A DNA stretch of 64,000 bases from Novosphingobium sp. Chol11 (GTDB lineage Bacteria > Pseudomonadota > Alphaproteobacteria > Sphingomonadales > Sphingomonadaceae), in contig NZ_OBMU01000001.1 in NCBI RefSeq assembly GCF_900218065.1, positions 2,150,160 through 2,214,159 of the forward strand. The letters run 5' to 3'. Within the stretch, counting starts at the first letter, position 1; the number at the start of each line of letters is the position of its first letter. The notes beneath the pieces were generated by a model that saw only the letters and a list, made by a program, of their open reading frames with translations, searched no databases and had not been told where the DNA came from. Both the position numbers and the translations under genes were made by a program. This document shows positions 8,426 to 17,199 of the stretch, one piece after another.

Positions 8426-9282
8426 CCGCTCACTCAGCCATCAGCGCGCAGATTTTCGATGAGGACGCGCAGCGGATATTCGCGGGCGCCTATCCCGACG
8501 TGCCGGTGAAGCTGCATCATGGGCTTGCCGGGCATCCGCTGCTGGCGATCGAGGCGCTGGCGGGGCTTGCCGAGCGGATGCCGGCGGCGTCGGTCGAATA
8601 TAATCTGGGCAAGCTGCCGCTGGGCGTCCGGCCGGAGGATACGCCGTCCAATGGGCTCAGCCTGGGCGAGACGATCCGGACGATCGAAAGCAATGGCAGC
8701 TGGGCGGTCTTGAAGAATGTCGAGCGGGATGCGGCCTATGGCGCTCTGCTGGACGCGGCGCTGGCGGAGCTCGCCCCGATCGTTGATGCGCGGACGGGGG
8801 CGATGCTGAATCGGGAAGCCTTCATATTCCTGTCATCGCCGGGCAGCGTCACACCATTTCACATGGACCCGGAGCATAATATCCTGCTGCAGATCATGGG
8901 TGAGAAGGTCATGACCGTCTTTCCGGCGGGGGACGAGGAGTTGGTGCCTGCGGTGCAGAGCGAGGCCTTTCATGCGGGCGGGCATCGCAACCTCCATTGG
9001 CGGGAGCATTTTCGCGAGCGGGGGACGGCGGTGAGGCTGCTACCCGGTGACGCGATCCATGTGCCGGTGAAGGCGCCGCATTTCGTGGAAAATGGCGCGG
9101 GTGTGTCGATCAGCCTGTCGGTGACCTGGCGGTCTGAGCGGAGCGTTGCCGAGAGCGAGTTGCATGGGCTGAACGCGCTGCTGCGGCGGCGGGGACTGCC
9201 GGTGGGGCGGATCGGCACTGCGCCGGAGCGGCAGGGCGCGCGGCGGCTGGCCTACCGAATCATGCGGAAGCTGGGCGTTTAA
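8422..9282 (+). CDS. Cupin-like (JmjC-related) protein
   Basis: A 286-residue cupin-like protein related to bacterial JmjC/FIH-type oxygenases. The metal site is visible as TPFHMDPEHNILL (His-x-Asp) and a distal GDAIHVPVKAPHFVEN. An Fe(II)/2-oxoglutarate hydroxylase function is plausible but not proven. The ATG at 8422 overlaps the previous stop and follows an AAGGACAAGG site. The 3' end overlaps the convergent downstream gene by 23 bp. Its coupling to an acyltransferase suggests they act on the same cell-surface or small-molecule substrate. Confidence 0.75.
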   Translation: MTAHSAISAQIFDEDAQRIFAGAYPDVPVKLHHGLAGHPLLAIEALAGLAERMPAASVEYNLGKLPLGVRPEDTPSNGLSLGETIRTIESNGSWAVLKNVERDAAYGALLDAALAELAPIVDARTGAMLNREAFIFLSSPGSVTPFHMDPEHNILLQIMGEKVMTVFPAGDEELVPAVQSEAFHAGGHRNLHWREHFRERGTAVRLLPGDAIHVPVKAPHFVENGAGVSISLSVTWRSERSVAESELHGLNALLRRRGLPVGRIGTAPERQGARRLAYRIMRKLGV

Positions 9283-10330
9283 GCAACCGGCGGAGCAGCG
9301 CTTCGGCTTCAAGGGCAGGCGAGAAGCGTTCCAATATCACCCATTCCAGCGCCTCTTCGCAGGTGGCGAGGCTTTGCTTGTAACGGTCCTTGCCTGCGAG
9401 GAGCGAATAGAGGTTGAGGCCCTTGCCCGCATAATGGGCGACGGCGGCGGTGTGGCAGAGCAGGCCAGGCTTGTCCTTGGCCGTGCGCGGGGCGGCAAAG
9501 CCGGACTGATAATTCATCGCCTGGCCGCGATGGATGAAATTGACGAGCAGGCCGACGGTGCCGCCTTCGTCGGTGAAGCGGAGCAGTTCGACCTCGCCGG
9601 TTAAAATGCCCTTTTGCGTGAGAGTCAGGAGGAAGCGGCGGAAGGCTGGGTCTGCCCAGGCATTGTCCGCGTGCCGGCCTTCGTTCAAGGCGCGCATGTC
9701 ATCGAGCCATGCGGCGGCTTCGTCCGGAGTGGCGGCGGCGGTGACGGTGGGCAGGCCGCCATGATCCTTCATCGCGCGGCGAATCTGGCTGCGGGTGTTG
9801 GCACTGAGGAGCGAGAGATAGCCGCTATTCGCGGCGCGGACGGCGGCGAGATCAATCTGGTAGACGGGCGAACTGTCGACGCGGGTGGCGCGGCGAATGG
9901 GCAGGCTGAGCAAGGGTGAGCCGGGGGCAATGCCGCTGAGGCGAAGGGCGCGCCAGTCGGTGCGGCGCTGGAGAGCGGCGTGGAACGCTTGGGCCGACTG
10001 CGTCTCCGCACCGCGCCGAGCGAGCAGGCCATTATATTCGACATAGGGCCGATCGGCGGCCGGATCGCCCGACTGGTTGAGAGAGAGGGTGGCGCAGCGG
10101 CCGAGCAGGCGCGGCTGCAGTGCATGGCCGGTGAGTGCGAGCGCGATGTCCCTGCCCCCCTCATCGGTGACGCACAGCAGGTCGGGGCGGACGCCGTAGC
10201 TTTCGAGCCAGCTGCTGGTCCAGGTCCAGCCGAGGAAGAAGGAGGCGTCCGATGCCGCCTCAAGCGCCTGCCAGCGGGGAGCGAGCGCGGCGAGATCGGG
10301 CAAGGGGGAGAAGTGGGCGGAAAGAGCCAT
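9260..10330 (-). CDS. GNAT-fold (BioF2-like) acyltransferase
   Basis: A 356-residue Acetyltransf_6-type protein. The segment LSANTRSQIRRAMKDHGGL and the C-terminal VGLLVNFIHRGQAMNYQSGF with YKQSLA correspond to the BioF2-like acyltransferase fold. It resembles the protein at 7295-8425 in architecture but is not a close copy. It is convergent with the cupin-like gene and overlaps it by 23 bp. The acyl donor and acceptor are unknown; a cell-envelope or polysaccharide substrate is an inference from neighbours. Confidence 0.76.
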   Translation of the reverse strand: MALSAHFSPLPDLAALAPRWQALEAASDASFFLGWTWTSSWLESYGVRPDLLCVTDEGGRDIALALTGHALQPRLLGRCATLSLNQSGDPAADRPYVEYNGLLARRGAETQSAQAFHAALQRRTDWRALRLSGIAPGSPLLSLPIRRATRVDSSPVYQIDLAAVRAANSGYLSLLSANTRSQIRRAMKDHGGLPTVTAAATPDEAAAWLDDMRALNEGRHADNAWADPAFRRFLLTLTQKGILTGEVELLRFTDEGGTVGLLVNFIHRGQAMNYQSGFAAPRTAKDKPGLLCHTAAVAHYAGKGLNLYSLLAGKDRYKQSLATCEEALEWVILERFSPALEAEALLRRLLKRPASA

Positions 10331-10366
10331 CGCCGCCCTTGTGACAGAGCTGCAAGGGCGGTCAAG

Positions 10367-10753
10367 TCAATGGCGCGGAGAGACGCCTAGAAGGGTGAGG
10401 CGCTTGGCCGGGTCGATCGATCCATCCGGGCGCACGCCTGCATGGGCGAGATCACGGCGCATGCGTCCTGTGAGAAAGCGGAACCACATGCGGAAATCGG
10501 CGCGCAGGGACCAGAGCGGATGGCGAAAGGTGGCGGGCCTGTTGCGCTCGATCAGGGCATGCGCCGCCCAAGCGAAGCCATAACCGGCAACGGGTAGTGC
10601 TGGAAGCAGCCACCAGCGGCCGGTCAGGGGCATGGCGGCGAGCAGCAGGATGACGGCGCTCGTCCCCGCATAATGCAAGGCTCGCGTCCCAGGACGCGCA
10701 TGTTCCTGAAGATAATATGGCCAGAACTCGCTGAACAGTGCGATGTTGCTCAT
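10367..10753 (-). CDS. Mpo1/DUF962 family membrane protein
   Basis: A 128-residue small membrane protein beginning [30 protein letters not shown]. The conserved HARP...LH start, two hydrophobic segments (about residues 30-65) and the second motif [19 protein letters not shown] are diagnostic of DUF962/Mpo1. The yeast member Mpo1 is a dioxygenase acting on 2-hydroxy fatty acids; whether bacterial members share this is unknown. Sphingomonads make 2-hydroxy fatty acids in their sphingolipids, so the role would fit, but that is inference. Confidence 0.86.
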   Translation of the reverse strand: MSNIALFSEFWPYYLQEHARPGTRALHYAGTSAVILLLAAMPLTGRWWLLPALPVAGYGFAWAAHALIERNRPATFRHPLWSLRADFRMWFRFLTGRMRRDLAHAGVRPDGSIDPAKRLTLLGVSPRH

Positions 10754-10815
10754 GCCAGGTCCCTTTCAGGGCTGCACAGCTAAAGACAGGCTTGCTCCAA
10801 GTTAAGCCAGATGCG

Positions 10816-11787
10816 TCAGACCGTGTGCGATTCAGGGGCAAAGAGGAAATAGTCGTAAGCCGCACGGGCCACTTCAGCCATGATGCGGTCACGCGCGGCA
10901 TGGCCGCGATGATCCTTCATGACGAAGACCGAGATGGCGATCGGGCGGCCATCGGGCAGGGTGATGATGCCGGTGTCATTGCCCAGGCCATTCAATGTAC
11001 CCGTCTTGTGCGCGACCGGCGTGCCGGGCGGGAGCATGCCGACGAGGCGCGCCTTGCCCGTCTTGCAACGCGCCATGATGCCGAGCAGCATGGCCGTGCT
11101 GTCCCTCTTCAACGCCTTCCCATGCTGGATGGTCGATAGGAGGTCGTTCATCGCGCGGGGCGTCGACGTATCGCGCGGATCGGCGGCGAAGGCGATGTTG
11201 GGCATGTCCATCGCATCGCGCGCCCGCGCCGAAATGGGGGTTTCGGCCTCATCCCCTGCCCCGCCTGCTCCCACCTTCGCGCGGGCGAGAAGTTGGGCGG
11301 TGTTGCTGTCCACCCGCTGGCCACGGATGCCGAGCGACTGGAGCCAGCCATTCACCGCCTGCGGCCCGCCCGCGCGGGCGACGAGCGCATCGGTCGCTTC
11401 ATTGTCGCTGCGGGTGAGCATCAGGTCGAGCAAGGCCGTGACCGGCATCGCCGTGCCGAGCCGTGGCAGCTTCTCATCGAAGCGCAGCATGCCCGCATCG
11501 GCGAGCGACAAGATCTTCCCCGCCACCGCGACCTTGTAGGTGCTGGCCATCGGGAAAAGCGTGTCGCCATTCAGTTCCAGCGTCTCGCCGCTGCGCAGAT
11601 CGCGCACGGCTATGCCGACGGTGCCGTCGCTGAGGCTTGCGAAACGGGAGAACTCGCCGAGCAGGCGCGATTGCGCCGTTTGATGCACCACATTGGGCTG
11701 AGGACCGAAGGCGTCAGCGGTTGGCAGGGGCGCGAGAAACAGGCCAAGGCCCGCCACGAGGGCGGTGGTGAAGGAAAGGCGCGGCAT
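10816..11787 (-). CDS. Class A beta-lactamase-like serine hydrolase lacking the usual Glu166
   Basis: A 323-residue secreted serine hydrolase of the class A beta-lactamase fold. The signal peptide ends near ADAF. Ser82-Thr-Tyr-Lys85 (Ser70/Lys73 equivalents), Ser127-Asp-Asn129 and Lys261-Thr-Gly263 are present. The omega-loop region is unusual. About 30 extra residues sit between SDN and RDTSTP, and neither possible alignment ([10 protein letters not shown], or AMDMPN) puts a Glu at position 166, the deacylation base. True beta-lactam hydrolysis is therefore doubtful. The start at 11787 has AAAGGG 7 bp upstream; an in-frame ATG at 11805 is also possible. Confidence 0.78.
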   Translation of the reverse strand: MPRLSFTTALVAGLGLFLAPLPTADAFGPQPNVVHQTAQSRLLGEFSRFASLSDGTVGIAVRDLRSGETLELNGDTLFPMASTYKVAVAGKILSLADAGMLRFDEKLPRLGTAMPVTALLDLMLTRSDNEATDALVARAGGPQAVNGWLQSLGIRGQRVDSNTAQLLARAKVGAGGAGDEAETPISARARDAMDMPNIAFAADPRDTSTPRAMNDLLSTIQHGKALKRDSTAMLLGIMARCKTGKARLVGMLPPGTPVAHKTGTLNGLGNDTGIITLPDGRPIAISVFVMKDHRGHAARDRIMAEVARAAYDYFLFAPESHTV

Positions 11788-11871
11788 GATTGCCCTTTCC
11801 CTCATTTGCGGACGCGGAGCAAGACTGCCGTGCGGTTGACAGGCTGTTGCCGGGCAGGTCATCACGCGGGC

Positions 11872-12564
11872 ATGACCGCAACGATCAAGCTCGACGAAAG
11901 CTGGCGCGCGCCGCTGCGCGAGGAGTTCGACCGCCCCTATATGCAGGCGCTGAAAACATTCCTGGAAGAGGAAAAGCGGCAGGGAAAGCGCATCTTTCCC
12001 AAAGGCAGCGAATATTTCCGCGCGCTCGACCTGACGCCGCTCGGCAATGTGAAGGCGGTCATATTGGGGCAGGACCCCTATCATGGCGAAGGGCAGGCGC
12101 ATGGGCTGTGCTTCAGCGTACGGCCGGGGGTGCGGACGCCGCCGTCGCTGGTCAATATCTACAAGGAGCTTAAGAGCGACCTTGGCATCGATCCGCCGCG
12201 CCATGGGTTCCTGGAACATTGGGCGCGGCAGGGCGTGCTGCTGCTGAACAGCGTGTTGTCGGTCGAAATGGGCCGCGCCGCGTCACATCAGAAGCGCGGT
12301 TGGGAGGAATTTACCGATGCCATCATCCGGCTGGTCAATGGCCAGGAGGAACCGGTCGTGTTCCTGCTGTGGGGCGCCTATGCACAGCGCAAGGCGGCCT
12401 TTGTGGATCAGACGCGGCATCTGGTTTTGAAGGCGGCGCATCCTTCGCCGCTGTCGGCGCATAATGGGTTTTTGGGGTGCCGCCATTTCTCGCAGGCGAA
12501 CGCGTTCCTGGAAGCGAAGGGGCGTGGGGGGATTGATTGGGCTTTGCCGGAATGTGGAGTTTGA
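11872..12564 (+). CDS. ung: Uracil-DNA glycosylase, family 1
   Basis: A 230-residue family 1 uracil-DNA glycosylase that removes uracil from DNA at the start of base excision repair. The water-activating motif GQDPYHG (Gly66-Gly72, catalytic Asp68) and the DNA-intercalation motif HPSPLS (His190) are intact, and [10 protein letters not shown] and [11 protein letters not shown] match the family. An in-frame open stretch continues upstream to 11293, but only ATG 11872 gives the normal Ung length. It is divergent from the beta-lactamase-like gene, with 84 bp between them. Confidence 0.95.
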   Translation: MTATIKLDESWRAPLREEFDRPYMQALKTFLEEEKRQGKRIFPKGSEYFRALDLTPLGNVKAVILGQDPYHGEGQAHGLCFSVRPGVRTPPSLVNIYKELKSDLGIDPPRHGFLEHWARQGVLLLNSVLSVEMGRAASHQKRGWEEFTDAIIRLVNGQEEPVVFLLWGAYAQRKAAFVDQTRHLVLKAAHPSPLSAHNGFLGCRHFSQANAFLEAKGRGGIDWALPECGV

Positions 12565-12579
12565 TCGGGCGCGATTTGT

Positions 12580-12660
12580 CGTCATGCCAGCGGAGGCTGG
12601 CGTCTGTGTCGATGGCGTTCAGCCCGGCGGCATGAGATTCCAGCTTTCGCTGGGATGACG
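12580..12660. repeat. 80-bp inverted-repeat element (CGTCATSCCAGC type), copy A
   Basis: The element begins CGTCATGCCAGCGG and ends CGCTGGGATGACG, so its ends are inverted repeats around a GC-rich centre containing GGCATGAGATTCCAGC. A second copy of nearly the same length lies at 14301-14380. This resembles the dispersed CGTCATCCCAGCGAAAGC elements found in many sphingomonad genomes; that link is from memory of the sequence style. It sits 15 bp after the ung stop codon. Confidence 0.65.
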
Positions 12661-12793
12661 GGATGAGATGGGCACTTCTAGCCCTCGCCCGTTTACGGGA
12701 GAGGGAGGGGCCCGCCGCGACAGCGGTGGGAGGGTCAAGGTTGGGTGGCCGCCCTCATCCAATTTCGCCTAGCCAGCGAGCTGGCAAGGCTGC

Positions 12794-12825
12794 GCCTCCT
12801 TCTCACGCCAGCGGGAGAAGGAGGC
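12794..12825 (-). terminator. Hairpin after the spermidine-synthase-like gene
   Basis: GCCTCCTTCTC (12794-12804) pairs perfectly with GAGAAGGAGGC (12815-12825). The hairpin starts 9 bp after the stop codon of the minus-strand gene ending at 12835. No T-run follows, so it may be a repeat-derived or factor-assisted terminator. The surrounding 12676-12830 interval is otherwise low-information sequence of the 'CTCGCCCGTTTACGGGAGAGG' style seen in intergenic repeats. Confidence 0.45.
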
Positions 12826-12834
12826 TGGCATTCA

Positions 12835-13506
12835 TTACCGCTTCTGGGCGAACCAGATGACGTGGCGGGGGCCTTTGCCGTTGTCCCGGGCTTTGACCGC
12901 CACCTCATCGACCAGAAAGCCAGCGTCGCGCAGGCGGCGGGTGAAGGCCGCGTCGGGGGCGGCGGACCAGATGGCAAGGATGCCGCCCGGCTTCAGCGCG
13001 GCCTTGGCGGTGGCAAGGCCAGCCGACGAATAGAGCCGGTCGTTGGCGGGAGCGGTAAGGCCGTCGGGGCCGTTGTCCACGTCAAGGAGGATCGCGTCGT
13101 AGGCTTGTCGGCTCGCGGCGATCTCCGCCGCGACATCGCCTTCGATCAGGGTGACGCGCGGGTCATCAAGGCAACCGGCCGCCAGTTCCGCCATGGGACC
13201 CCGCGCCCAGTCGATAATCTTGGGCACCAGTTCGACGACCGTGGCGCGCCCGTCCTGCCCCATGCCCGCCAGCGCCGCGCGCAGGGTGAAGCCCATGCCG
13301 TAGCCGCCGATCAGCAGATGCGGCGCTTTTCGCCCCCTCAGCCGCTCAAGCGACATGATCGCAAGCGCCTTTTCCGAACCGCTCATGCGGCTGCTCATCA
13401 ACTCGTTCCGGTCGAGCACGATCATGTGATCGCTGCCCCGCCGATAGAGTTTCAATTCCTGTCCGCCCGGCACGGCGGCGGTGTCGATGAGTATACGAGG
13501 GGTCAC
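12835..13506 (-). CDS. Spermidine synthase-like SAM-fold protein
   Basis: A 223-residue protein of the spermine/spermidine synthase superfamily with a Rossmann methyltransferase-like fold. The nucleotide loop HLLIGGYGMGFTLRAAL, the acidic ATVVELVPKII and the downstream DAILLDVDNGPDGL are diagnostic. It is shorter than true SpeE (about 285 residues) and lacks the N-terminal beta domain, so it may not make spermidine; many bacterial genomes carry such short paralogs of unknown substrate. It is divergent from the exoribonuclease gene, with 141 bp between starts. Confidence 0.8.
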   Translation of the reverse strand: MTPRILIDTAAVPGGQELKLYRRGSDHMIVLDRNELMSSRMSGSEKALAIMSLERLRGRKAPHLLIGGYGMGFTLRAALAGMGQDGRATVVELVPKIIDWARGPMAELAAGCLDDPRVTLIEGDVAAEIAASRQAYDAILLDVDNGPDGLTAPANDRLYSSAGLATAKAALKPGGILAIWSAAPDAAFTRRLRDAGFLVDEVAVKARDNGKGPRHVIWFAQKR

Positions 13507-13647
13507 TGGCAGGTCCTTATATGGGCGCCCCGCATGGCAGCTTGCTTCACGCGGCGCAAATCTTCAAAGGCTGGCGCAAGTGACGCCCTGCCCCTATGTC
13601 GCGAGCAGCCCCCTCCCCTCCTCTTCCAGCAGGCAGTCCGTTCGTCC

Positions 13648-14094
13648 ATGCGCTATTTCCTCGATACTGAGTTCAACGGATTTGCAGGCGCGCTGATCAG
13701 CGTGGCGCTGGTGCCGGAATTTGGCGACGATGAATTTTACGTCTCGCTGCCCTTGGATGAGGAGCCGCATGGCTGGGTCCAGCGCAACGTCATCCCCTAT
13801 CTGCGCCACGTTCCTCCGGGTATCGACATGGAATTGAGCCGCGTCGAGGCGGCGCATCATCTGGCGGATTATCTGGCGGGCGATTCCGACCCGGTGATCG
13901 TCGCCGACTGGCCGGAGGACCTGGCCCATTTCTGCGCGCTGTTGGTCACTGGCCCGGGGCAGATGGTCGACATGAACGGGTTGCAACTGCAGCTGGTCAA
14001 CGCGGCGGGATTCAGCGCGGCGGCGAATAGCAGGATTCCGCATAATGCGCTGCATGATGCGCGGGCTTTGCGGGATTTCTGTTTGGGGAATTGA
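13648..14094 (+). CDS. Small DEDDh 3'-5' exoribonuclease (RNase AS-like)
   Basis: A 148-residue exonuclease beginning MRYFLDTEFNGF, with Asp6 and Glu8 of the first acidic motif, VIVADWPEDLAHF as the second, and HNALHDARALRDF near the C-terminus as the His-Asp motif of the DEDDh class. Size and motif spacing match the RNase AS/Rv2179c-like family, which digests RNA 3' tails. The ATG at 13648 was chosen because the catalytic domain begins immediately there; a long upstream extension in frame is only non-coding intergenic sequence. Confidence 0.84.
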   Translation: MRYFLDTEFNGFAGALISVALVPEFGDDEFYVSLPLDEEPHGWVQRNVIPYLRHVPPGIDMELSRVEAAHHLADYLAGDSDPVIVADWPEDLAHFCALLVTGPGQMVDMNGLQLQLVNAAGFSAAANSRIPHNALHDARALRDFCLGN

Positions 14095-14103
14095 GGGAGT
14101 GAG

Positions 14104-14291
14104 ATGTTCCCTCTCGCCTTCAGGGAGAGGGGAGCGAGGGTTGCCTGTTTACAGTCCCCTCTTCCGCCGTCGCTTCGCTCGGCCCCCTCTCCCCTGAAGG
14201 AGAGAGGGGATGGCATTCTCGCCTTTGCTTCGCTTGGCACCTCCGCCAGAGTCACATGCCTTTGGCCGACCCCTGAAGGGAAAAGGGGATA
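14104..14291. repeat. Cluster of short inverted repeats of the CCTTCAGGG type
   Basis: Three related blocks are visible: CTTCAGGGAGAGGGG near 14119, CCCCTCTCCCCTGAAGG near 14181, and CCCCTGAAGGGAAAAGGGG near 14270. They alternate in orientation and can pair with each other. No open reading frame of interest spans them. The stretch 14095-14462 between the exoribonuclease and rpoZ holds only this cluster and the 80-bp element at 14301-14380. Confidence 0.55.
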
Positions 14292-14300
14292 AACAATTCT

Positions 14301-14380
14301 CGTCATCCCAGCGAAAGCTGGGATCTCGTGAGGTTGGGCCACGCGTATGGCATGAGATGCCAGCTTCCGCTGGCATGACG
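14301..14380. repeat. 80-bp inverted-repeat element, copy B
   Basis: Begins CGTCATCCCAGCGAAAGC and ends GCTTCCGCTGGCATGACG, with the same terminal inverted repeat and the same central GGCATGAGATGCCAGC block as the copy at 12580-12660. The two copies lie on either side of the spermidine-synthase-like and exoribonuclease genes. It lies between two convergent genes and could also help end transcription. Confidence 0.65.
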
Positions 14381-14462
14381 AAATCTACCCCTAAAAACGG
14401 ATCGAGGCCCGGTCCTGCTTGCGCAGGCCGAGCCTCATTCCCTCTCCAAACCGATGGACGGA

Positions 14463-14807
14463 TCAGCCGTCGTAGTCGCCGCCGACATTCTGGTTGCGCG
14501 GCGGGGCTGCGGCGGTGAGGCGCAGGGCCTCTGCCGACTGGGCGATCGATCCGATTTCGTCCGGCGTATCGTCGTCGTCGATCTGCACCTTCTGCAGCGA
14601 ACCGACGAGCGAATCATGCAGATCCGCCGGGAGAACGGTTTCTTCAGCGATCTCGCGCAGGGCGACGACCGGGTTTTTATCGCGGTCGCGGTCAAGCGTC
14701 AGTTCGGCGCCACCGGAAATTTCACGGGCGCGCTGCGCCGCAAGCAGGACGAGGTCAAAACGGTTGGTAACCTTGTCGACGCAATCTTCGACGGTAACGC
14801 GGGCCAA
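14463..14807 (-). CDS. rpoZ: RNA polymerase omega subunit (TTG start)
   Basis: The 114-residue omega subunit, which stabilises beta-prime in RNA polymerase. The core [32 protein letters not shown] and [14 protein letters not shown] is highly characteristic. The first codon is TTG (14807-14805), preceded by AGGAG 7 bp upstream; no ATG or GTG lies at the correct place, and the reading frame continues open upstream as a shadow of the cardiolipin-synthase-like gene on the other strand. The C-terminal 40 residues are acidic and Ala/Pro-rich. Confidence 0.93.
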   Translation of the reverse strand: MARVTVEDCVDKVTNRFDLVLLAAQRAREISGGAELTLDRDRDKNPVVALREIAEETVLPADLHDSLVGSLQKVQIDDDDTPDEIGSIAQSAEALRLTAAAPPRNQNVGGDYDG

Positions 14808-14894
14808 ACGGGCGCTCCTGGCAAAAGGATGGAAATTATGAGGTTCGCGCCTATCAGCGGCTGGGAGAGGAGTCAATGAAAAGCCCATAAATCC

Positions 14895-16133
14895 ATGGCG
14901 CGTCACGGCAATTGGGGGCATGAACGGGATATGGCGACGAACCGGCAGCCCCCAGAAAAGAGCGGCGAAGCCGGAATCAACCTTTCGATCCGGGGCCATC
15001 GGCTGGGTGTGATAGAGAATGGGCCAGCCCTGCGGGACGCCCTGATCGCCCTGATCGATGGCGCGCGGGAAAGCCTGAAGCTCTATTATTATATCTTCGC
15101 CGACGACCAGAGCGGGCGGATGGTGCTGGACCGGCTGATCGCTGCTCGAGGACGGGGCGTTGCGGTGACACTGATGATCGATGCGTTCGGATCGGCCGAC
15201 ACGCCCGCCGCCTTCTTTGACCCCCTGATCAGCGCAGGAGGTCGGTTTGGCCGATTCGGGGCGCGCCGTTCGACCCGCTATCTGATCCGCAACCATCAGA
15301 AGATGACCATCGCGGACGACCGGCGGCTGCTGCTGGGCGGCTTCAACGTGGAGGATGCCTATTTCGGATTGCCGGAGGATGATGCCTGGGTGGACCTGGG
15401 CCTTCTGATCGACGGACCTCAGGTCGCGGCGATGACCAACTGGTATGGACAACTGTGGCGCTGGGTATCGACCAGGCATCAGCGTTTCCGGACATTGCGG
15501 CGCATGGTGCGGCATTGGCACCCGCCGCTTCACCATGGCGCCGATGAGCCGATGCGATGGCTGATCGGCGGACCGACCCGGCGGCTGAGCCCCTGGGCAC
15601 AGGTGGTGAAGCATGACTTGGAACATGCCCGGCGGGTGGACATGGTGGCCGCCTACTTCTCGCCGGGGCGCGGCATGCTGAAGCGCATCGCGCGCGCGGC
15701 GCGGCGGGAGGGCGCGCGGCTGATCCTGCCGTCCCGGTCCGACAATGGCGCGACGGTTGCGGCAGCGCGGCTGCTGTACGGACCGCTGCTGCGACGCGGC
15801 GTTGAGATATGGGAATATCAGAAGTGCAAGCTGCACATGAAGCTGATCGTCATCGATGACGCCGTCTTCATCGGTTCAGCCAATTTCGACATGCGCAGCC
15901 TTTTCCTGAACCTGGAGATCATGCTGCGGATAGAGGACAAGGCGCTGGCTGATGAAGCAAGGGCGTTCATCAGCCGCCGGGCCGGGGAAAGTCGGCAGAT
16001 CACGCTGGAGCGATACAAGGCCCAGCGCGGCGTGCTGACCCTGGTGAAGCAATGGATCAGCTATTTCCTGGTCGGGGTGCTGGATTACACCGTGACCCGG
16101 CGGCTGAACTTCCGCAATCCCGATGCGGACTGA
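14895..16133 (+). CDS. Phospholipase D-like cardiolipin synthase family protein
   Basis: A 412-residue protein with two HKD phosphodiesterase motifs: [18 protein letters not shown] (about residue 134) and [19 protein letters not shown] (about 315), the second ending with the GSANFD typical of cardiolipin synthases. It likely condenses phosphatidylglycerol or related head groups at the inner membrane. There is no N-terminal transmembrane pair, so it resembles ClsB/ClsC rather than ClsA. A second ATG at 14931 is a possible shorter start. It is divergent from rpoZ, with 87 bp between them. Confidence 0.85.
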   Translation: MARHGNWGHERDMATNRQPPEKSGEAGINLSIRGHRLGVIENGPALRDALIALIDGARESLKLYYYIFADDQSGRMVLDRLIAARGRGVAVTLMIDAFGSADTPAAFFDPLISAGGRFGRFGARRSTRYLIRNHQKMTIADDRRLLLGGFNVEDAYFGLPEDDAWVDLGLLIDGPQVAAMTNWYGQLWRWVSTRHQRFRTLRRMVRHWHPPLHHGADEPMRWLIGGPTRRLSPWAQVVKHDLEHARRVDMVAAYFSPGRGMLKRIARAARREGARLILPSRSDNGATVAAARLLYGPLLRRGVEIWEYQKCKLHMKLIVIDDAVFIGSANFDMRSLFLNLEIMLRIEDKALADEARAFISRRAGESRQITLERYKAQRGVLTLVKQWISYFLVGVLDYTVTRRLNFRNPDAD

Positions 16134-16163
16134 CCGGCGATCCATCCGTCCGCCCGGCCCCGA

Positions 16164-16994
16164 TCACATGTGGATGGCATTGCGGAACATGATGAAGGCG
16201 ATGATGACCAGATAGACGCCGAAGACGCGCTTCAATAGATGCGCGGGCAGGCTGTGCGCGGCCGCCACGCCCAGTGGCGCGGTGAGGATCGACATCGAAG
16301 CGATCGCCAGCGTCGCGGGCATGTTGACGAAGCCCAGCGATCCCCACGGCAGGCCCGTTTCTTTAAGACCGATCAGGGCGAAACCGATGGCGCTGGGAAT
16401 GGCTATCAGCGTGCCTACGCCCGACGCCGTGGCGATCGCCCGGTGGATCGATCGGCCGCACAAGGTCATTACCATGATCGCGATCGTACCACCGCCAATG
16501 CCGAGCAAAGCCGAAAAAGTGCCAAGCCCGCCCGCTATGCCGACACGCGCGATGCCGGACGGCATGTCCTCGCTGATCACCTTGCCGCCGACCTTCGGCA
16601 GTAGGAAATTGAGCGACATGAGGAACACGCCCGACGCGAAGATCATCGTCAGCACCCGGCCGTCCACATGCCCTGCGAGCAGCACCCCTACCCCATCGCC
16701 CAATATGATCCACGGCGCCCAGGCGCGCAGCACTTCAAATTCCACCGCGCCGCGCTTGGCATGGGCCAGGAGAGAGCGGATCGAGGTCACGATGATTGTC
16801 GCGGCCGATGTGCCGATGGCAACATGGGCGATCGCCTCATGCGTGCCGCCCAGCAGCGGCAGCACAACGAACAGCGCTGGCACGACGACGAAGCCCCCGC
16901 CGATGCCGAAAATGCCCGCTGCGAAACCGGCGAACAGCCCCGCTCCCAGCACGGCGATCAAGGGCACGAGCCAAGTCATGAGATCGCCATGCAT
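16164..16994 (-). CDS. TauE/SafE family sulfite/sulfonate exporter-like permease
   Basis: A 276-residue polytopic membrane protein of the TauE/SafE family, with the glycine-rich first helix GLFAGFAAGIFGIGGGFVVVPAL and its internal repeat GLGTFSALLGIGGGTIAIMVMTL. About eight hydrophobic segments are visible. It probably moves a small organic or inorganic anion such as sulfite or a sulfonate; the specific substrate is unknown. ATG 16994 has an AGGGAGG site upstream; the frame stays open further upstream but that part is not membrane-like. Confidence 0.85.
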   Translation of the reverse strand: MHGDLMTWLVPLIAVLGAGLFAGFAAGIFGIGGGFVVVPALFVVLPLLGGTHEAIAHVAIGTSAATIIVTSIRSLLAHAKRGAVEFEVLRAWAPWIILGDGVGVLLAGHVDGRVLTMIFASGVFLMSLNFLLPKVGGKVISEDMPSGIARVGIAGGLGTFSALLGIGGGTIAIMVMTLCGRSIHRAIATASGVGTLIAIPSAIGFALIGLKETGLPWGSLGFVNMPATLAIASMSILTAPLGVAAAHSLPAHLLKRVFGVYLVIIAFIMFRNAIHM

Positions 16995-17098
16995 CACAGC
17001 GCCTCCCTGCTGCTGGAATGAAGCGCACGCGGCAGCACGGCGGCAAAGCGGATAGGATGGACCATGACGTGAACCTGGGCCTCTCTTCGACGGATGTG

Positions 17099-17135
17099 TT
17101 TGTCTGGGGGCAGGGAACCAACTGCCCCCGGCAAA
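17099..17135 (-). terminator. Strong hairpin downstream of alanine dehydrogenase
   Basis: TGGGGGCAG (17105-17113) pairs with CTGCCCCCG (17122-17130) and flanking TTTG/CAAA extend the stem. It lies about 65 bp beyond the ald stop on the minus strand. There is no clear T-run, so rho-independent termination is likely weak. It could equally be a structured element upstream of the TauE gene, which is read in the same direction. Confidence 0.4.
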
Positions 17136-17199
17136 CAAGACGAACGAGGCCGGGGAACCCGCAGGGGGTCCGGACAAGATTACAGGATGCGAGCCGACG

